NCBI RefSeq assembly: GCF_000315365.1
Contig: NZ_CAOS01000015.1
Location: 49,887 to 113,886 of the forward strand
DNA length: 64,000 nt
Reading direction: 5' to 3'
Source of the DNA: Desulforamulus hydrothermalis Lam5 = DSM 18033
GTDB lineage: Bacteria; Bacillota; Desulfotomaculia; Desulfotomaculales; Desulfotomaculaceae
The notes beneath the pieces are model-generated. The model worked only from the letters and a program-made list of their open reading frames with translations. It was not told the DNA's origin and did not search any database. Positions 16,384 through 24,396 of this stretch are shown one piece after another; positions within the stretch are counted from its first letter, which is position 1; every line of letters begins with the position of its first letter. A program made the position numbers and the translations under genes.

Positions 16384-16965
16384 ATGAACTTAAATTACTT
16401 GGGGAATTTCCCCTTTGAAAAGCAAGTTGTTGCCATTATCGGTCCCCGGCCGCCGGCTCCCGGTTGTTCCTTAGTTGAACTACTGCAGCACCGGCGCGAC
16501 TGTGCCATGGCCTATCAACTGGCGGGCCAGGCAGCTGCTAAAGGGTTCGTGGTTTTGTCCGGCTTGGCTTCCGGTATTGATACGGCCGCCCACTGGGGTT
16601 GTTTGGATGCCGGCGGTATCACTGTTGCTGTAGTACCCTTTGGACTGCAAGCAGCCGTCTACCCGGCTGAAAATCAATTTTTAATGCAAACCATTGTTGG
16701 CAGGGGGGGCTGCATCGTCAGTCAGTTTTCTCCCGAACAGCCTGCTGCTAAGTGGACCTTTGTAGCCAGGGACAAAACACAAGCCCAGTTGTCTGAGAAA
16801 ATTATCGTGGTAGGTAGCTTTCCCCCCAACGGCTTGATTAACGGCGGTACTAAGCATTGCGCCAGGTGGGCCAGAAAGCTGTCAAAGCCTTTGTACCATT
16901 ACCGTGAGATCAACGGCCGTTATGTGGTACTGCAAGATGCCCAGGTTATGATTGACGAAAGTTAG
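16384..16965 (+). CDS. Stand-alone DprA/Smf-like Rossmann-fold protein
   Basis: The 193-residue protein contains the DprA signature SGLASGIDTAAHWGCLDAGGITVAVVPFGL (about residues 60-90, reading in two parts) and FVARDKTQAQLSEKIIVV, typical of the DNA-processing Rossmann-like fold. DprA normally loads RecA on incoming single-stranded DNA. This version lacks the N-terminal SAM-like part and the C-terminal winged helix, and full DprA is about 290-370 residues. Related short proteins (SLOG superfamily) may bind nucleotides, so a function other than competence is possible. The start is ATG at 16384 with GGAGGG eight bases upstream. It is the first gene of the plus-strand islet and has its own promoter and terminator. 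Confidence 0.8.
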   Translation: MNLNYLGNFPFEKQVVAIIGPRPPAPGCSLVELLQHRRDCAMAYQLAGQAAAKGFVVLSGLASGIDTAAHWGCLDAGGITVAVVPFGLQAAVYPAENQFLMQTIVGRGGCIVSQFSPEQPAAKWTFVARDKTQAQLSEKIIVVGSFPPNGLINGGTKHCARWARKLSKPLYHYREINGRYVVLQDAQVMIDES

Positions 16966-17006
16966 CTTTGCCTTTTTGCATTTTTATTTTAAAATCCGGC
17001 TATCAT

Positions 17007-17076
17007 AAACCTGCTTGATAATTTAACTTGCGGATAAGGTTGATTAACCGCAAGCTGAATTATCAAACAGGTTTTG
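17007..17076 (+). terminator. Long terminator after the dprA-like gene
   Basis: A hairpin of about 25 bp with small mismatches (AAACCTG.TTGATAATT...CTTGCGG paired with CCGCAAG...AATTATCAA.CAGGTTT), followed by TTTGTTTATTTATT. Confidence 0.8.
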
Positions 17077-17156
17077 TTTATTTATTAATATATTTGTTAC
17101 TTGCCAAAATTTAATCTATTAACTATGATAACTAAAACATCCGGAGGAAAATATCT

Positions 17157-17420
17157 ATGATTAAGGTGAAAAGACTTTCCTTAGAGGAAATTATTGATCT
17201 GGAATGGCTGGCCATATTGGTTGATCAGGTGCTGGAATACAATAACTATACTGTTCCGCTGGAAGAAAAGCACTTAAAAATGATTCAATTGGCCATAAAT
17301 GGGTCTCTTGATTTGGAAACCATCGCCAGTTATGTGGTGGATTATTTGTCGCCTGAAGCAATTAATTTTTCCTTCCAATATGCAGAATCAACCGCACTGT
17401 CTGAAGAAGAAGCAGGGTAA
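17157..17420 (+). CDS. Small acidic protein of unknown function
   Basis: The 87-residue product is not recognised. It is acidic and mostly helical by composition, with no membrane segment or metal motif. ATG at 17157 follows CGGAGGAAAATATCT, a strong SD. It is the second gene of the plus-strand islet and follows the long terminator of the dprA-like gene, so it should have its own promoter in the AT-rich 80 nt upstream; none there is convincing. A sporulation or regulatory role would be a guess. Confidence 0.65.
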   Translation: MIKVKRLSLEEIIDLEWLAILVDQVLEYNNYTVPLEEKHLKMIQLAINGSLDLETIASYVVDYLSPEAINFSFQYAESTALSEEEAG

Positions 17421-17496
17421 AATGTATACTGTTTAGCCTTGGCCAGTTAGCTGAAGTATGATATACTTTTTGCCAAAAGTACAAGGTGGTTGCGCT

Positions 17497-17652
17497 TTGA
17501 AAAGTAAACTAAACTGGAAGTTCATTTTAAGTGCTGCAGGTTTCTTGCTCATCGGTGCCAGTATGATTTTTCCTCAGGAACGCTGGTTAATTATCACCGG
17601 CGCATTGTTGTTTGTGTTTGGTATGGTAAAAAAACCTCGGCAGCGTAAGTAA
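17497..17652 (+). CDS. Small membrane protein of unknown function
   Basis: A protein of about 51 residues with two hydrophobic segments (FILSAAGFLLIGASMIF and WLIITGALLFVFGMV) joined by a short polar turn, and a basic C-terminus (KKPRQRK), which predicts a small helical hairpin in the membrane. The open frame reaches back to an ATG at 17458, but TTG at 17497 is seven bases after AAGGTGG and is the better start. It ends directly in a terminator stem. The family is not recognised. Confidence 0.6.
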   Translation: MKSKLNWKFILSAAGFLLIGASMIFPQERWLIITGALLFVFGMVKKPRQRK

Positions 17653-17683
17653 ATTACTCGGGTCTACGGCCCGAGTAATTTAC
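17649..17683 (+). terminator. Intrinsic terminator after the small membrane protein
   Basis: Perfect 14-bp stem (17649-17662 with 17670-17683), 7-nt loop, overlapping the stop codon. It is symmetrical, with A/T-rich ends, and could work in both directions. Confidence 0.8.
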
Positions 17684-17777
17684 TTTGGCAATAATTTGCA
17701 ACATGTTGTGTTTAACATCAAGAGTAAAACAGAGATATAAAAGACAAAATAGTAAAAAAACCTGGAGGTGAACCCTA

Positions 17778-17963
17778 TTGCGAGACAACACCTGGAGATA
17801 TCCTAATTTTGGTTTTTGGGCGGTGCACATTGCTTCACTGGCTGCCATGGGCTACCTGGCTTATAAAGCAATAGATTGCAGATGTAATGTTGATTACTCG
17901 GAAAACCGGGCTTTTCCTGAAAGAATCCCGACAACCAGAGAGCCGCAAACAGATCAATTTTAA
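17778..17963 (+). CDS. Small protein with one membrane segment, unknown function
   Basis: The 61-residue product starts at a TTG (17778) after the strong SD GGAGGTG. It has one hydrophobic segment, FGFWAVHIASLAAMGYLAY (about residues 11-29), then CRCNVDYSENRAFPERIPTTREP, a polar tail with two Cys. It is not recognised. It is the fourth gene of the islet and is followed by its own terminator. Confidence 0.6.
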   Translation: MRDNTWRYPNFGFWAVHIASLAAMGYLAYKAIDCRCNVDYSENRAFPERIPTTREPQTDQF

Positions 17964-17968
17964 TCCTG

Positions 17969-17995
17969 CCCGACTTCGGTCGGGTTATTATTTTA
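17969..17995 (+). terminator. UUCG-loop intrinsic terminator
   Basis: CCCGAC-TTCG-GTCGGG (17969-17984) followed by TTATTATTTT. Confidence 0.9.
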
Positions 17996-18050
17996 GTGGC
18001 AAAGCAGGTTTTTAAAAAGCGTCGGAGAAAGTAATTATTAGGGTGATTTT

Positions 18051-18359
18051 ATGCATTTTGTCTGGCTGCTGCTGGGGTTACTGGGCGCATTATGGATTTT
18101 TTGGGACACACGCAAACAGGGTTATCCTTGGGAATCCTCTTTTCGCTGGGCGATTGGTACCTTTTTTGCACCTGCGGCAGTAATACCCTTTTATTTACTG
18201 CAGTCACTCCGGCGGTCTAAAAACCGAAGCAGGCATCACACCGGCAATCCCCAGGACATTACCGCCCAAATGCAGGTACGGTGTAGCTGCTGCGGAAACT
18301 TCTACCAGGGCAACCGGTTGACCTGCCCCCACTGCCAAAGGGTTATTAAAGATGAATAA
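18051..18359 (+). CDS. Membrane protein with a C-terminal zinc ribbon
   Basis: The 102-residue protein has two N-terminal hydrophobic segments (about residues 2-18 and 33-50), then a basic stretch (RRSKNRSRHH) and a C-terminal four-cysteine ribbon CSCCGNFYQGNRLTCPHC. The second CxxC pair and the spacing are those of a rubredoxin-like zinc ribbon. Such small membrane zinc-ribbon proteins are common and mostly uncharacterised. The SD (AGGGTG) is weak and far from the ATG at 18051. The stop codon is inside the first copy of a 22-bp palindromic terminator. Confidence 0.7.
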   Translation: MHFVWLLLGLLGALWIFWDTRKQGYPWESSFRWAIGTFFAPAAVIPFYLLQSLRRSKNRSRHHTGNPQDITAQMQVRCSCCGNFYQGNRLTCPHCQRVIKDE

Positions 18360-18376
18360 GGAGCCGGCGGCTCCTT
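18355..18376 (+). terminator. Palindromic terminator, first of two identical copies
   Basis: AAGGAGCC/GGCTCCTT palindrome starting at the stop codon of the zinc-ribbon gene, followed by TCGCTC. An identical 22-bp copy lies at 18473-18494. Confidence 0.6.
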
Positions 18377-18472
18377 TCGCTCATCAAGTGCTGTTACCGG
18401 TGCTTCGACAAGTCGCCGGCAGGGGATCATAAAACCACTTCACTTTGTTTCAAAACTATATCTGCAGTCTGG
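18377..18472 (+). repeat. Palindromic intergenic element, copy A, between two 22-bp direct repeats
   Basis: The core at 18397-18471 (ACCGGTGCTTCGACAAGTCG, then GCAGGGGATCATAAAACCAC, ending TATCTGCAGTCTG) matches the minus strand of 22919-22995 over about 73 bp with few differences, and matches 24284-24352 more loosely. It sits exactly between duplicated palindromic terminators. No reading frame is conserved between copies. Confidence 0.75.
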
Positions 18473-18494
18473 AATAAGGAGCCGGCGGCTCCTT
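18473..18494 (-). terminator. Palindromic terminator, second copy, after the rodZ-like gene
   Basis: Same 22 bp as 18355-18376. On the minus strand it lies 16 nt after the rodZ-like stop and ends in CCTTATT. Confidence 0.6.
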
Positions 18495-18510
18495 ATTGTA
18501 TTGCATGTTG

Positions 18511-19269
18511 TTATCCCTGTGTCAATTGAGGCTCTTCCCCGGCATTAAAGGTTTGACGTCTTACTTTGCCCGGCTCGCCAAGTCGCCCCAGGTCTTTGCC
18601 GTTGACGCTTACTTCCACCGCCCCGGCATTACCCACATGCAGGTATATTTTTTCATCAGCTGTAAAATCCTTGGTTTCCCCCGGATTGACCAGGCCGGAA
18701 AAAACAGTTTTGCCGTCAGCCACAATCTGCATCCAGCTTTGACTGTCCGTCACTTTCAACACCACTCGCACTCCCTCAGTTGGTTTGGACTGGCCGGTTT
18801 CCGGCCGGTTATTGTTAATGGGAGCACTGGGAAGGGTTTGATTAACCGGAGGCTGCTGCACGGTGTTCGGCAGTTCCGGCTTGTTATGTTCCGGGCTGTC
18901 GCCCATATGGTAAAGAGCATTAAAAGCCAGCAAAGCAATAACAGCAAAACCCGCTACCGCATAATGCCATCTCTTGCTGCTTGGGGCAGCTGCAGGTTCC
19001 GGGGGCGGCTGCTCGGTTTCATTTTTGTGCAATGCGGTTTCCGGGCTTAATTGATTATATTCTGCCATCACCTGCTCTACATCCAGTTCCAAAAACCTGG
19101 CATAAGTTCTTAAAAATGCTTTGGCATATACCTGTCCCGGCAAAACAGCAAAGTTTTCATTTTCCAACGCTTGCAGATACTTGGCACGAATTTTGGTGGC
19201 TTCTTCCAGGTATTCAAATGAATACCCCTTCCTGATCCTCGCATTCCTCAAAACTTCCCCGATCGGCAT
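18511..19269 (-). CDS. RodZ-like helix-turn-helix membrane protein
   Basis: The 252-residue protein has the RodZ/YmfM layout: N-terminal helix-turn-helix (IGEVLRNARIRKGYSFEYLEEATKI, split over about residues 2-27), one membrane helix near residues 105-122 (WHYAVAGFAVIALLAFNALY), a Pro/Asn-rich linker, and a C-terminal beta-rich domain (VVLKVTDSQSWMQIVADGKTVFSG). RodZ anchors MreB and helps set rod shape. In Bacillus the rodZ gene (ymfM) also lies near pgsA. ATG at 19269 is preceded by GGAGGTG. The start lies 56 bp inside the end of mnmH, an unusually long overlap that implies coupled translation. Confidence 0.85.
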   Translation of the reverse strand: MPIGEVLRNARIRKGYSFEYLEEATKIRAKYLQALENENFAVLPGQVYAKAFLRTYARFLELDVEQVMAEYNQLSPETALHKNETEQPPPEPAAAPSSKRWHYAVAGFAVIALLAFNALYHMGDSPEHNKPELPNTVQQPPVNQTLPSAPINNNRPETGQSKPTEGVRVVLKVTDSQSWMQIVADGKTVFSGLVNPGETKDFTADEKIYLHVGNAGAVEVSVNGKDLGRLGEPGKVRRQTFNAGEEPQLTQG

Positions 19270-20341
19270 AGGATTCACCTCCGCTTTCAACCGGTACTCT
19301 GTACTCCGGCCTTGTCGTCACCCATTGTGCCAATTCAATGGCAGCCCTGTCCAGGTCATCACAGTTAACGGAAAGATCGTAGTCTTGACTGGGACCGTCC
19401 GGATAATTATACAGCGGATCGTAATAATGTGTAAGTAAATAGGAGATCACTTCGTCAAAACGCTTGGCAGCAATTTTTTGGCTTAAATCGTTAACAACTT
19501 TCAGGCCTAGGGATTTTTTTAACAAACCGGTACTGTACTGTAATTGTTGAATATTTTCTGCCGAACCGTCAGTATACTCCTCAATAATTCTTTTTACCCG
19601 TACAGGGAGTGACGCATATAAAAGAACCCGGTATCCTCCGTTCATGGCATTGAAAACTGCCGGCGGCACTATTAGTTTACCCAACCTGCGGCTTTCACAC
19701 TCTGTAATAATAACCCCTTGCTTCTCAGAAGCCATCAATCTTTGAACAATTTGTGCTTCAAAATCCTTTTGCGAAGGAGACGCGGGCAGACCGATTTTAC
19801 CAAAAGCAGAGCCCCTATGTTGTGCAATGGTCTCCAGATCTAAGACAGGCAAAAATTGCCGATTAAGCTTATGTAAGAGCAAGGTTTTTCCTGTGCCGGT
19901 AAGTCCATGCAGCACAATAACTTTGTGCGGTATCCTCTCACGTTCCAAATACCTGTGCACGAAGCGGCGATATGCCTTATAACCGCCCTGAATACGGGAT
20001 ACAGGTAATCCTAAGGTGTTTAATATAGAGGTAGTGTATTTGCTGCGCATGCCACCGCGCCAGCAGTAAAGCAACACTTTTTTATCCTTTACAAGTTCAC
20101 CGATTTGATTAAAAAATTCAGGCAGTTTCGGACTTGCCAGCTCTAACCCTAAACGCTTTGCTGCCTCCGGTCCTACGGTTTTGTAAACTGTACCGATGCG
20201 GGCACGTTCCTGGTTCGTAAATAAAGGTATATTTACAGCACCGGGAATGCAACCCTCAGCGTATTCCCCCTCAGACCGCAAGTCAACAAAGCAAACATCT
20301 TTCATCTGCAATGCGTCAATTATTGTTACCTCATCAGTCAT
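19214..20341 (-). CDS. mnmH: tRNA 2-selenouridine synthase
   Basis: This 375-residue enzyme (SelU/YbbB) replaces sulphur with selenium in 2-thiouridine at the wobble position of some tRNAs, via a geranylated intermediate, using selenophosphate. An N-terminal rhodanese domain carries LLYCWRGGMRSKY (active Cys near residue 93); a P-loop domain follows with LHGLTGTGKT and ITECESRRLG. Its presence implies selD elsewhere and selenium use. ATG at 20341 follows AAGGAAG; the frame to 20371 has no SD. It has a good sigma-A promoter and overlaps the rodZ-like gene downstream. Mixing a tRNA-selenation gene with a shape gene is unusual and may be accidental. Confidence 0.93.
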   Translation of the reverse strand: MTDEVTIIDALQMKDVCFVDLRSEGEYAEGCIPGAVNIPLFTNQERARIGTVYKTVGPEAAKRLGLELASPKLPEFFNQIGELVKDKKVLLYCWRGGMRSKYTTSILNTLGLPVSRIQGGYKAYRRFVHRYLERERIPHKVIVLHGLTGTGKTLLLHKLNRQFLPVLDLETIAQHRGSAFGKIGLPASPSQKDFEAQIVQRLMASEKQGVIITECESRRLGKLIVPPAVFNAMNGGYRVLLYASLPVRVKRIIEEYTDGSAENIQQLQYSTGLLKKSLGLKVVNDLSQKIAAKRFDEVISYLLTHYYDPLYNYPDGPSQDYDLSVNCDDLDRAAIELAQWVTTRPEYRVPVESGGESYADRGSFEECEDQEGVFI

Positions 20342-20400
20342 ACTTATACTTCCTTGCTGCCACCGTTCCAAATTGTTATTTATCCTCTCATATCAAGGTC

Positions 20401-20429
20401 AGTATAGCATGACCGAAAGCAATGGTCAA
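20401..20429 (-). promoter_or_regulatory. Sigma-A promoter of mnmH and the rodZ-like gene
   Basis: Minus-strand TTGACC (20429-20424), 17-bp spacer, TATACT (20406-20401). The spacer contains part of a GACC/GGTC inverted repeat. Confidence 0.75.
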
Positions 20430-20466
20430 CTTTTGCCAAACTGCGGCTTAACCGGCTTGCCGCCGT

Positions 20467-22746
20467 CTATTTATTACTTTTAAAGGTTTGCAAATATTGC
20501 TCCATAGTCATTAAAACAGCCCTGGGCTTACTTCCTTCATATCCTCCCACAATACCTTTTTGTTCCATAATATCAATTAACCGGGCGGCTCTGGCATAAC
20601 CAATATGCAGCCGCCGCTGCAACATAGAGATAGAAGCGTGACCGGTCTCAATCAATATTTTGACTGCTTCCGGCAAAAGTTCATCCTCGGCTTCCGGAAC
20701 TTCCTGTTCTTTCGGCTCTTCCTTGGCCACCGACTCATCATATACCGGGTCAGACTGTTTCTTTAAATAATTGACCACATCTTCAACCTCCCGGTCTGAC
20801 AAATAGGCCCCTTGTACCCGGATAGGTTTGGGAGCCCCCACCGGGAAAAACAGCATATCTCCTTTGCCCAGTAATTTTTCTGCGCCGGCCATATCTAAAA
20901 TAGTTCTGGAATCCACCTGGGAAGAAACCGCAAAGGAAATCCGGGAAGGAATGTTAGCTTTAATCAAGCCGGTAATAACGTCCACCGAGGGACGCTGCGT
21001 AGCCACCACCAGGTGAATGCCCGCCGCCCTTGCCATTTGAGCCAGGCGGCAAATAGCATCTTCCACATCGGCCGGTGCCACCATCATTAAGTCGGCCAAT
21101 TCATCAATAATTACCACCATTAAAGGCAATGGCTGTTGCCCCTGGGCCGGTTCCCTCTCTAAAAACAGATTGTTGTACCTGGCAATATCCCGCACACCGG
21201 CTTTGGCAAACAACTCATAGCGCCTTTCCATCTCTCGCACGGCCCAGCGCAGTGTAGTAGCAGCTTTTTTAGGATTGGTTACCACCGGGGCTACCAAATG
21301 GGGGATGCCGTTATAAGTAGCCAACTCTACCATTTTAGGGTCAATCATTAAGAATTTGACTTCATCCGGTGTAGCTTTGAAAAGTATGCTGGCTATCAAT
21401 GTATTAATGCACACGCTTTTACCGGCTCCGGTAGCGCCGGCAATCAAAAGGTGGGGCATTTTGGTAAGATCAGCGATGATCGGGGTGCCTGCAATATCTT
21501 TGCCCAGTGCTACCGTTAAACGGGAAGGCGCACTGGCAAATTCTTTAGATTCCAGCAGGTCCCTGATGTGAACCATAGATATTTCTTTATTGGGAACTTC
21601 AATACCCACTGCTGCCTTCCCGGGAATAGGTGCTTCTATCCGCACATCCGGTGCGGCCATGGCCAGAGCAATATCGTCCGCCAAACTGACAATGCGGCTA
21701 ACCTTTACTCCTGCAGGCGGTTGAATCTCATAACGGGTAATGGCAGGGCCTCGGGAAACCTGGGTTACTTTTGCTTTAATGCCAAAGCTTTCCAGGGTTT
21801 CTTCCAGCTTGGCAATATTTTCGGTAATGTCTTTGGCGCTGGAAATATTCTTACTGCCTTTTAAGGGCCGGGACAACAGGTTTAAGGGCGGCAACTTAAA
21901 GGTGCTGACATCCTGCAGTGTCAGTTGAGTAAAAGAAGCGCCGATTTCTTCCTCCACCTGCGCTGTTGCCAGCTCGGTCTGCTGTGACTGATGGCTCTGT
22001 TTTAAATTGTCGCGTCCCATAAGATTGAGGGGCCCTGTTTTTTCCAAATCATCATTACGGCCGGCCTGCCACGGCGCCTCCGAATATGAACCAGGGTCCG
22101 GCGACGTTTGAATAATTACCGGGTTATGGCTTGTCTTTCCATCAATAGACGGCAGATCTTCCTCAACTTCGGTAAATAAGAAGTCATTGAGTTTTTTACC
22201 TGTTCTGTGAAAACATTGCTTGGCCCGGGAACCGGTTTTTTCGGCCAGGGTGGCCATGGAAGTATTGGTCATTAACAACAGCGCCACCAGCAAACCGGCA
22301 GTCAGCAGAATATAAGTACCCGCTTGGCCAAATGATTTAATTAATAAAAAGGCAATCACAGCACCTACCAGACCGCCCCCTTGACCGGCAGCAGTCTCAT
22401 CCGCAATACCGGCCAGTATTTCGATAAAGCTTGGCTTTAAAGGGGTTAGCAGGCTTAATACAGTTAGAATTATAAAAAACAACAAAACAGCCCCGTAAGC
22501 TTTTATGTTAACCGGCGTACGGTTCCGTTCAATAATAAGCTTTATGCCAAACAGCCCTAAAAAAGACATTAAGACAAGGCCGCCAAAATTTCCGAACATA
22601 CCTTTAAGAACCCGGCCCACAAAACCACCCACGGCCCCCAGGGGTGTATTGGCATAACTTATAAATCCTAATACCGCTATGGAAATAAGCAAGATCCCAA
22701 AGATTTCGTACTTTAGGTCATCTCGCAGTTTTTTAAGCAAATCCAA
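20467..22746 (-). CDS. ftsK: FtsK/SpoIIIE DNA translocase
   Basis: This 759-residue motor pumps chromosomal DNA across a closing septum, at division or into the forespore. The N-terminus has four hydrophobic segments in the first 180 residues; a polar linker follows; the motor has Walker A GATGAGKS (about residue 435) and Walker [12 protein letters not shown]; the C-terminal gamma winged helix ([24 protein letters not shown]) reads the polarity sequences. The position next to tepA and ylzJ matches Bacillus spoIIIE. The open frame begins at ATG 22761, but that ATG overlaps the SD GGAGGTG. TTG at 22746, six bases after the SD, is preferred. Confidence 0.96.
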   Translation of the reverse strand: MDLLKKLRDDLKYEIFGILLISIAVLGFISYANTPLGAVGGFVGRVLKGMFGNFGGLVLMSFLGLFGIKLIIERNRTPVNIKAYGAVLLFFIILTVLSLLTPLKPSFIEILAGIADETAAGQGGGLVGAVIAFLLIKSFGQAGTYILLTAGLLVALLLMTNTSMATLAEKTGSRAKQCFHRTGKKLNDFLFTEVEEDLPSIDGKTSHNPVIIQTSPDPGSYSEAPWQAGRNDDLEKTGPLNLMGRDNLKQSHQSQQTELATAQVEEEIGASFTQLTLQDVSTFKLPPLNLLSRPLKGSKNISSAKDITENIAKLEETLESFGIKAKVTQVSRGPAITRYEIQPPAGVKVSRIVSLADDIALAMAAPDVRIEAPIPGKAAVGIEVPNKEISMVHIRDLLESKEFASAPSRLTVALGKDIAGTPIIADLTKMPHLLIAGATGAGKSVCINTLIASILFKATPDEVKFLMIDPKMVELATYNGIPHLVAPVVTNPKKAATTLRWAVREMERRYELFAKAGVRDIARYNNLFLEREPAQGQQPLPLMVVIIDELADLMMVAPADVEDAICRLAQMARAAGIHLVVATQRPSVDVITGLIKANIPSRISFAVSSQVDSRTILDMAGAEKLLGKGDMLFFPVGAPKPIRVQGAYLSDREVEDVVNYLKKQSDPVYDESVAKEEPKEQEVPEAEDELLPEAVKILIETGHASISMLQRRLHIGYARAARLIDIMEQKGIVGGYEGSKPRAVLMTMEQYLQTFKSNK

Positions 22747-22883
22747 GGCAGGCACCTCCATTTAATATATACTACAGAAATTTCCAAAACCCTTTTAAGG
22801 AAACCGGTCGGAAAATCTCAACCGGCAGGCCAAAATATATTATCACAAATTGGTTTCTATTTCCATTTACTAAATATATATAC

Positions 22884-22918
22884 AGAAAAAACAAAAACAA
22901 CACTACATCGGTGTTGTT
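22884..22918 (-). terminator. Intrinsic terminator after ylzJ, abutting repeat copy B
   Basis: AACAACAC/GTGTTGTT stem (22896-22903 with 22911-22918), 7-nt loop, then TTTGTTTTTT on the minus strand. It ends exactly where element B begins. Confidence 0.8.
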
Positions 22919-23107
22919 CAGACTGTAGACATAAGGTTGTAAAACAAAGTAAGGTGGTTTTATGATCCCCTGTCGGCGACTTGTCGAAGCACCGGCAGCG
23001 GCAAGATTTCGCCTCACCGGCAGCTTCCGGCCGGCCTAATGGCTCCTTTCGCTCAGCCGGCCGGAGAACCGAAAAACCACCTGACAGTTCTCATAACTTT
23101 ATCTGCA
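22919..23107 (-). repeat. Palindromic intergenic element, copy B (composite, about 189 bp)
   Basis: The 362-bp gap between ylzJ and ftsK holds this element and a terminator. Minus-strand 22995-22919 matches copy A's core. The right end, plus-strand 23073-23107 (AAAACCACCTGACAG to TTTATCTGCA), is a diverged inverted copy of the left arm, so the element has imperfect terminal inverted repeats of about 35-40 bp. The middle has GC-rich palindromes (CCGGCCGG) and GGCTCCTTTCGCTC (23041-23054), which also occurs at copy A's left end. The right end touches the ylzJ stop codon. Confidence 0.7.
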
Positions 23108-23108
23108 A

Positions 23109-23315
23109 TTAAATGATTAACCCCGGATATACATCCTGGTTAAGATAGTGGGAAAGATCAGAGCTGTTGATGCGCACCACTCTTTTTTTACAGTCAGCCG
23201 TTCTTTCCGCCAAAACCGGAATCCCTGCCACCGAAATTGACTCATAGGAAGGGTATTCCTGCCGGTCCAATCCGGCCAGTACTTGTTCGGCCGGCAGCGG
23301 TGTCCAGAGAATCAT
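23109..23315 (-). CDS. ylzJ: YlzJ-like protein
   Basis: The 68-residue protein begins [17 protein letters not shown], the pattern of the YlzJ family of short proteins found between tepA and spoIIIE in endospore formers; function is unknown. No membrane segment or metal motif is seen. Its ATG overlaps the tepA stop (23312-23315), so it is translated by coupling. Synteny with Bacillus tepA-ylzJ-spoIIIE supports the name. Confidence 0.8.
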   Translation of the reverse strand: MILWTPLPAEQVLAGLDRQEYPSYESISVAGIPVLAERTADCKKRVVRINSSDLSHYLNQDVYPGLII

Positions 23316-24160
23316 TGCAATATGCCCCCTTCTTTACCTTTGCCACTTTCTATCAATCTTTTCAATTTACCCAAGGCTTTTCCAACACCGCCTACTTCAT
23401 CAATTAAGCCGTATTCCACAGCTTCCTTGCCAATCACCACCGTACCGATATCTCTGGCCAGCTCACCGGTTTTAAACATTAATTGCCTAAAGGTTTTTTC
23501 AGAAATTTTAGCATGCTCGGTCACAAAACGGATGACCCGATCCTGCATTTTATCTAAATATTCGTAGGTTTGCGGTACACCGATTACCAGGCCGGTAAGC
23601 CGTATGGGATGGATGGTCATAGAGGCAGTTGGGGCAATAAAACTATAATTGCCTGCCACCGCAATGGGCACTCCGATGCTGTGCCCGCCACCCAACACCA
23701 GGGTCACCGTCGGCTTGGTCATGGTGGCCACTACCTCGGCAATGGCCAGGCCGGCTTCCACATCTCCGCCTACAGTATTAAGTATTATTAATACACCTTC
23801 CACGTTTTCATCCTGTTCTATGGCCACCAGCTGCGGTATGATATGTTCGTATTTAGTGGTTTTATTCTGGTTTGGCAATACAATATGGCCCTCAATTTGC
23901 CCAACAATAGTAACACAATGAATATTACTTTTAATATTTTCCGGCACGGTCGGTGTCCCCAGTTCTTTGATATTTTCCAAAGTTCCTTTGGCCTGTCCGG
24001 TAACTCTCCTGGGGGTACTTGGCGTCCCGGGATTAGGTTGCGGATTACCGGCCGGGCTTGCCGGGGGCGTATGAGGAAGTCCGGGCGGCTGCAGCGGATT
24101 GGGAGCTGCCGGATTGACGGCTATCTGCCCAGGTTGGCGGCTGGCAGAACGTTGTTTCAT
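23312..24160 (-). CDS. tepA: TepA, ClpP-fold translocation-enhancing protease
   Basis: This 282-residue member of the Clp/crotonase superfamily has a long, low-complexity Pro-rich N-terminus (residues 1-60, many [15 protein letters not shown]) followed by a ClpP-like domain. The nucleophile Ser is in [15 protein letters not shown] and the His in [24 protein letters not shown] matches the oligomer/active-site strand. Bacillus TepA is reported to help protein export, and related proteins act in spore germination. The SD GAGGAG is about 12 nt from the ATG, a wide spacing. The Pro-rich tail may mediate membrane or partner binding. It is followed directly by ylzJ. Confidence 0.9.
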   Translation of the reverse strand: MKQRSASRQPGQIAVNPAAPNPLQPPGLPHTPPASPAGNPQPNPGTPSTPRRVTGQAKGTLENIKELGTPTVPENIKSNIHCVTIVGQIEGHIVLPNQNKTTKYEHIIPQLVAIEQDENVEGVLIILNTVGGDVEAGLAIAEVVATMTKPTVTLVLGGGHSIGVPIAVAGNYSFIAPTASMTIHPIRLTGLVIGVPQTYEYLDKMQDRVIRFVTEHAKISEKTFRQLMFKTGELARDIGTVVIGKEAVEYGLIDEVGGVGKALGKLKRLIESGKGKEGGILQ

Positions 24161-24283
24161 GCGAAAGAGTCACTCCTCTTATTTTCTGTCCTGGTACTAG
24201 TATGCTTATGTCCGCCCCTCCTAATACCATTAAAATTAGATAATGTGGCAAAAACAGGAGACTTATCTCTGAATCACTGAAAA

Positions 24284-24352
24284 CAAGCGGCCGGCAGGGG
24301 ATCATAAAACCATTGACTTAACTTGTTTGACAACCTTTGTCGACTGCTCTGA
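24284..24352 (+). repeat. Palindromic intergenic element, copy C
   Basis: Plus-strand CAAG, CCGGCAGGGGATCATAAAACCA, a diverged middle and an end TTTGTCGACTGCTCTG align with copy A (18410-18471) and, at the right end, with copy D. It lies between tepA and the rnj terminator, 16 nt from the latter. The rest of the 236-bp gap (24161-24283) holds the tepA leader and no recognised site. Confidence 0.6.
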
Positions 24353-24367
24353 AACACCTCAGAAACT

Positions 24368-24394
24368 AAAAACTCCCGTCAAGCGGGAGTTTTT
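24368..24394 (-). terminator. Intrinsic terminator after rnj
   Basis: AAAAACTCCCG/CGGGAGTTTTT stem with a 5-nt loop, starting 3 nt after the rnj stop. The closing A/T pairs supply the U-run on the minus strand. Confidence 0.9.
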
Positions 24395-24396
24395 GT

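Noticed and set aside
18496-19050. 184-residue plus-strand open frame
   Set aside because: It is the antisense of the rodZ-like gene, with no SD; that gene has clear domains.
22772-23017. 81-residue minus-strand open frame near ftsK
   Set aside because: It lies largely inside repeat element B and the ylzJ terminator, and has no SD or protein-like composition.
24045-24305. 86-residue minus-strand open frame before tepA
   Set aside because: It overlaps the tepA start in another frame and copy C of the repeat; tepA has the better coding evidence.
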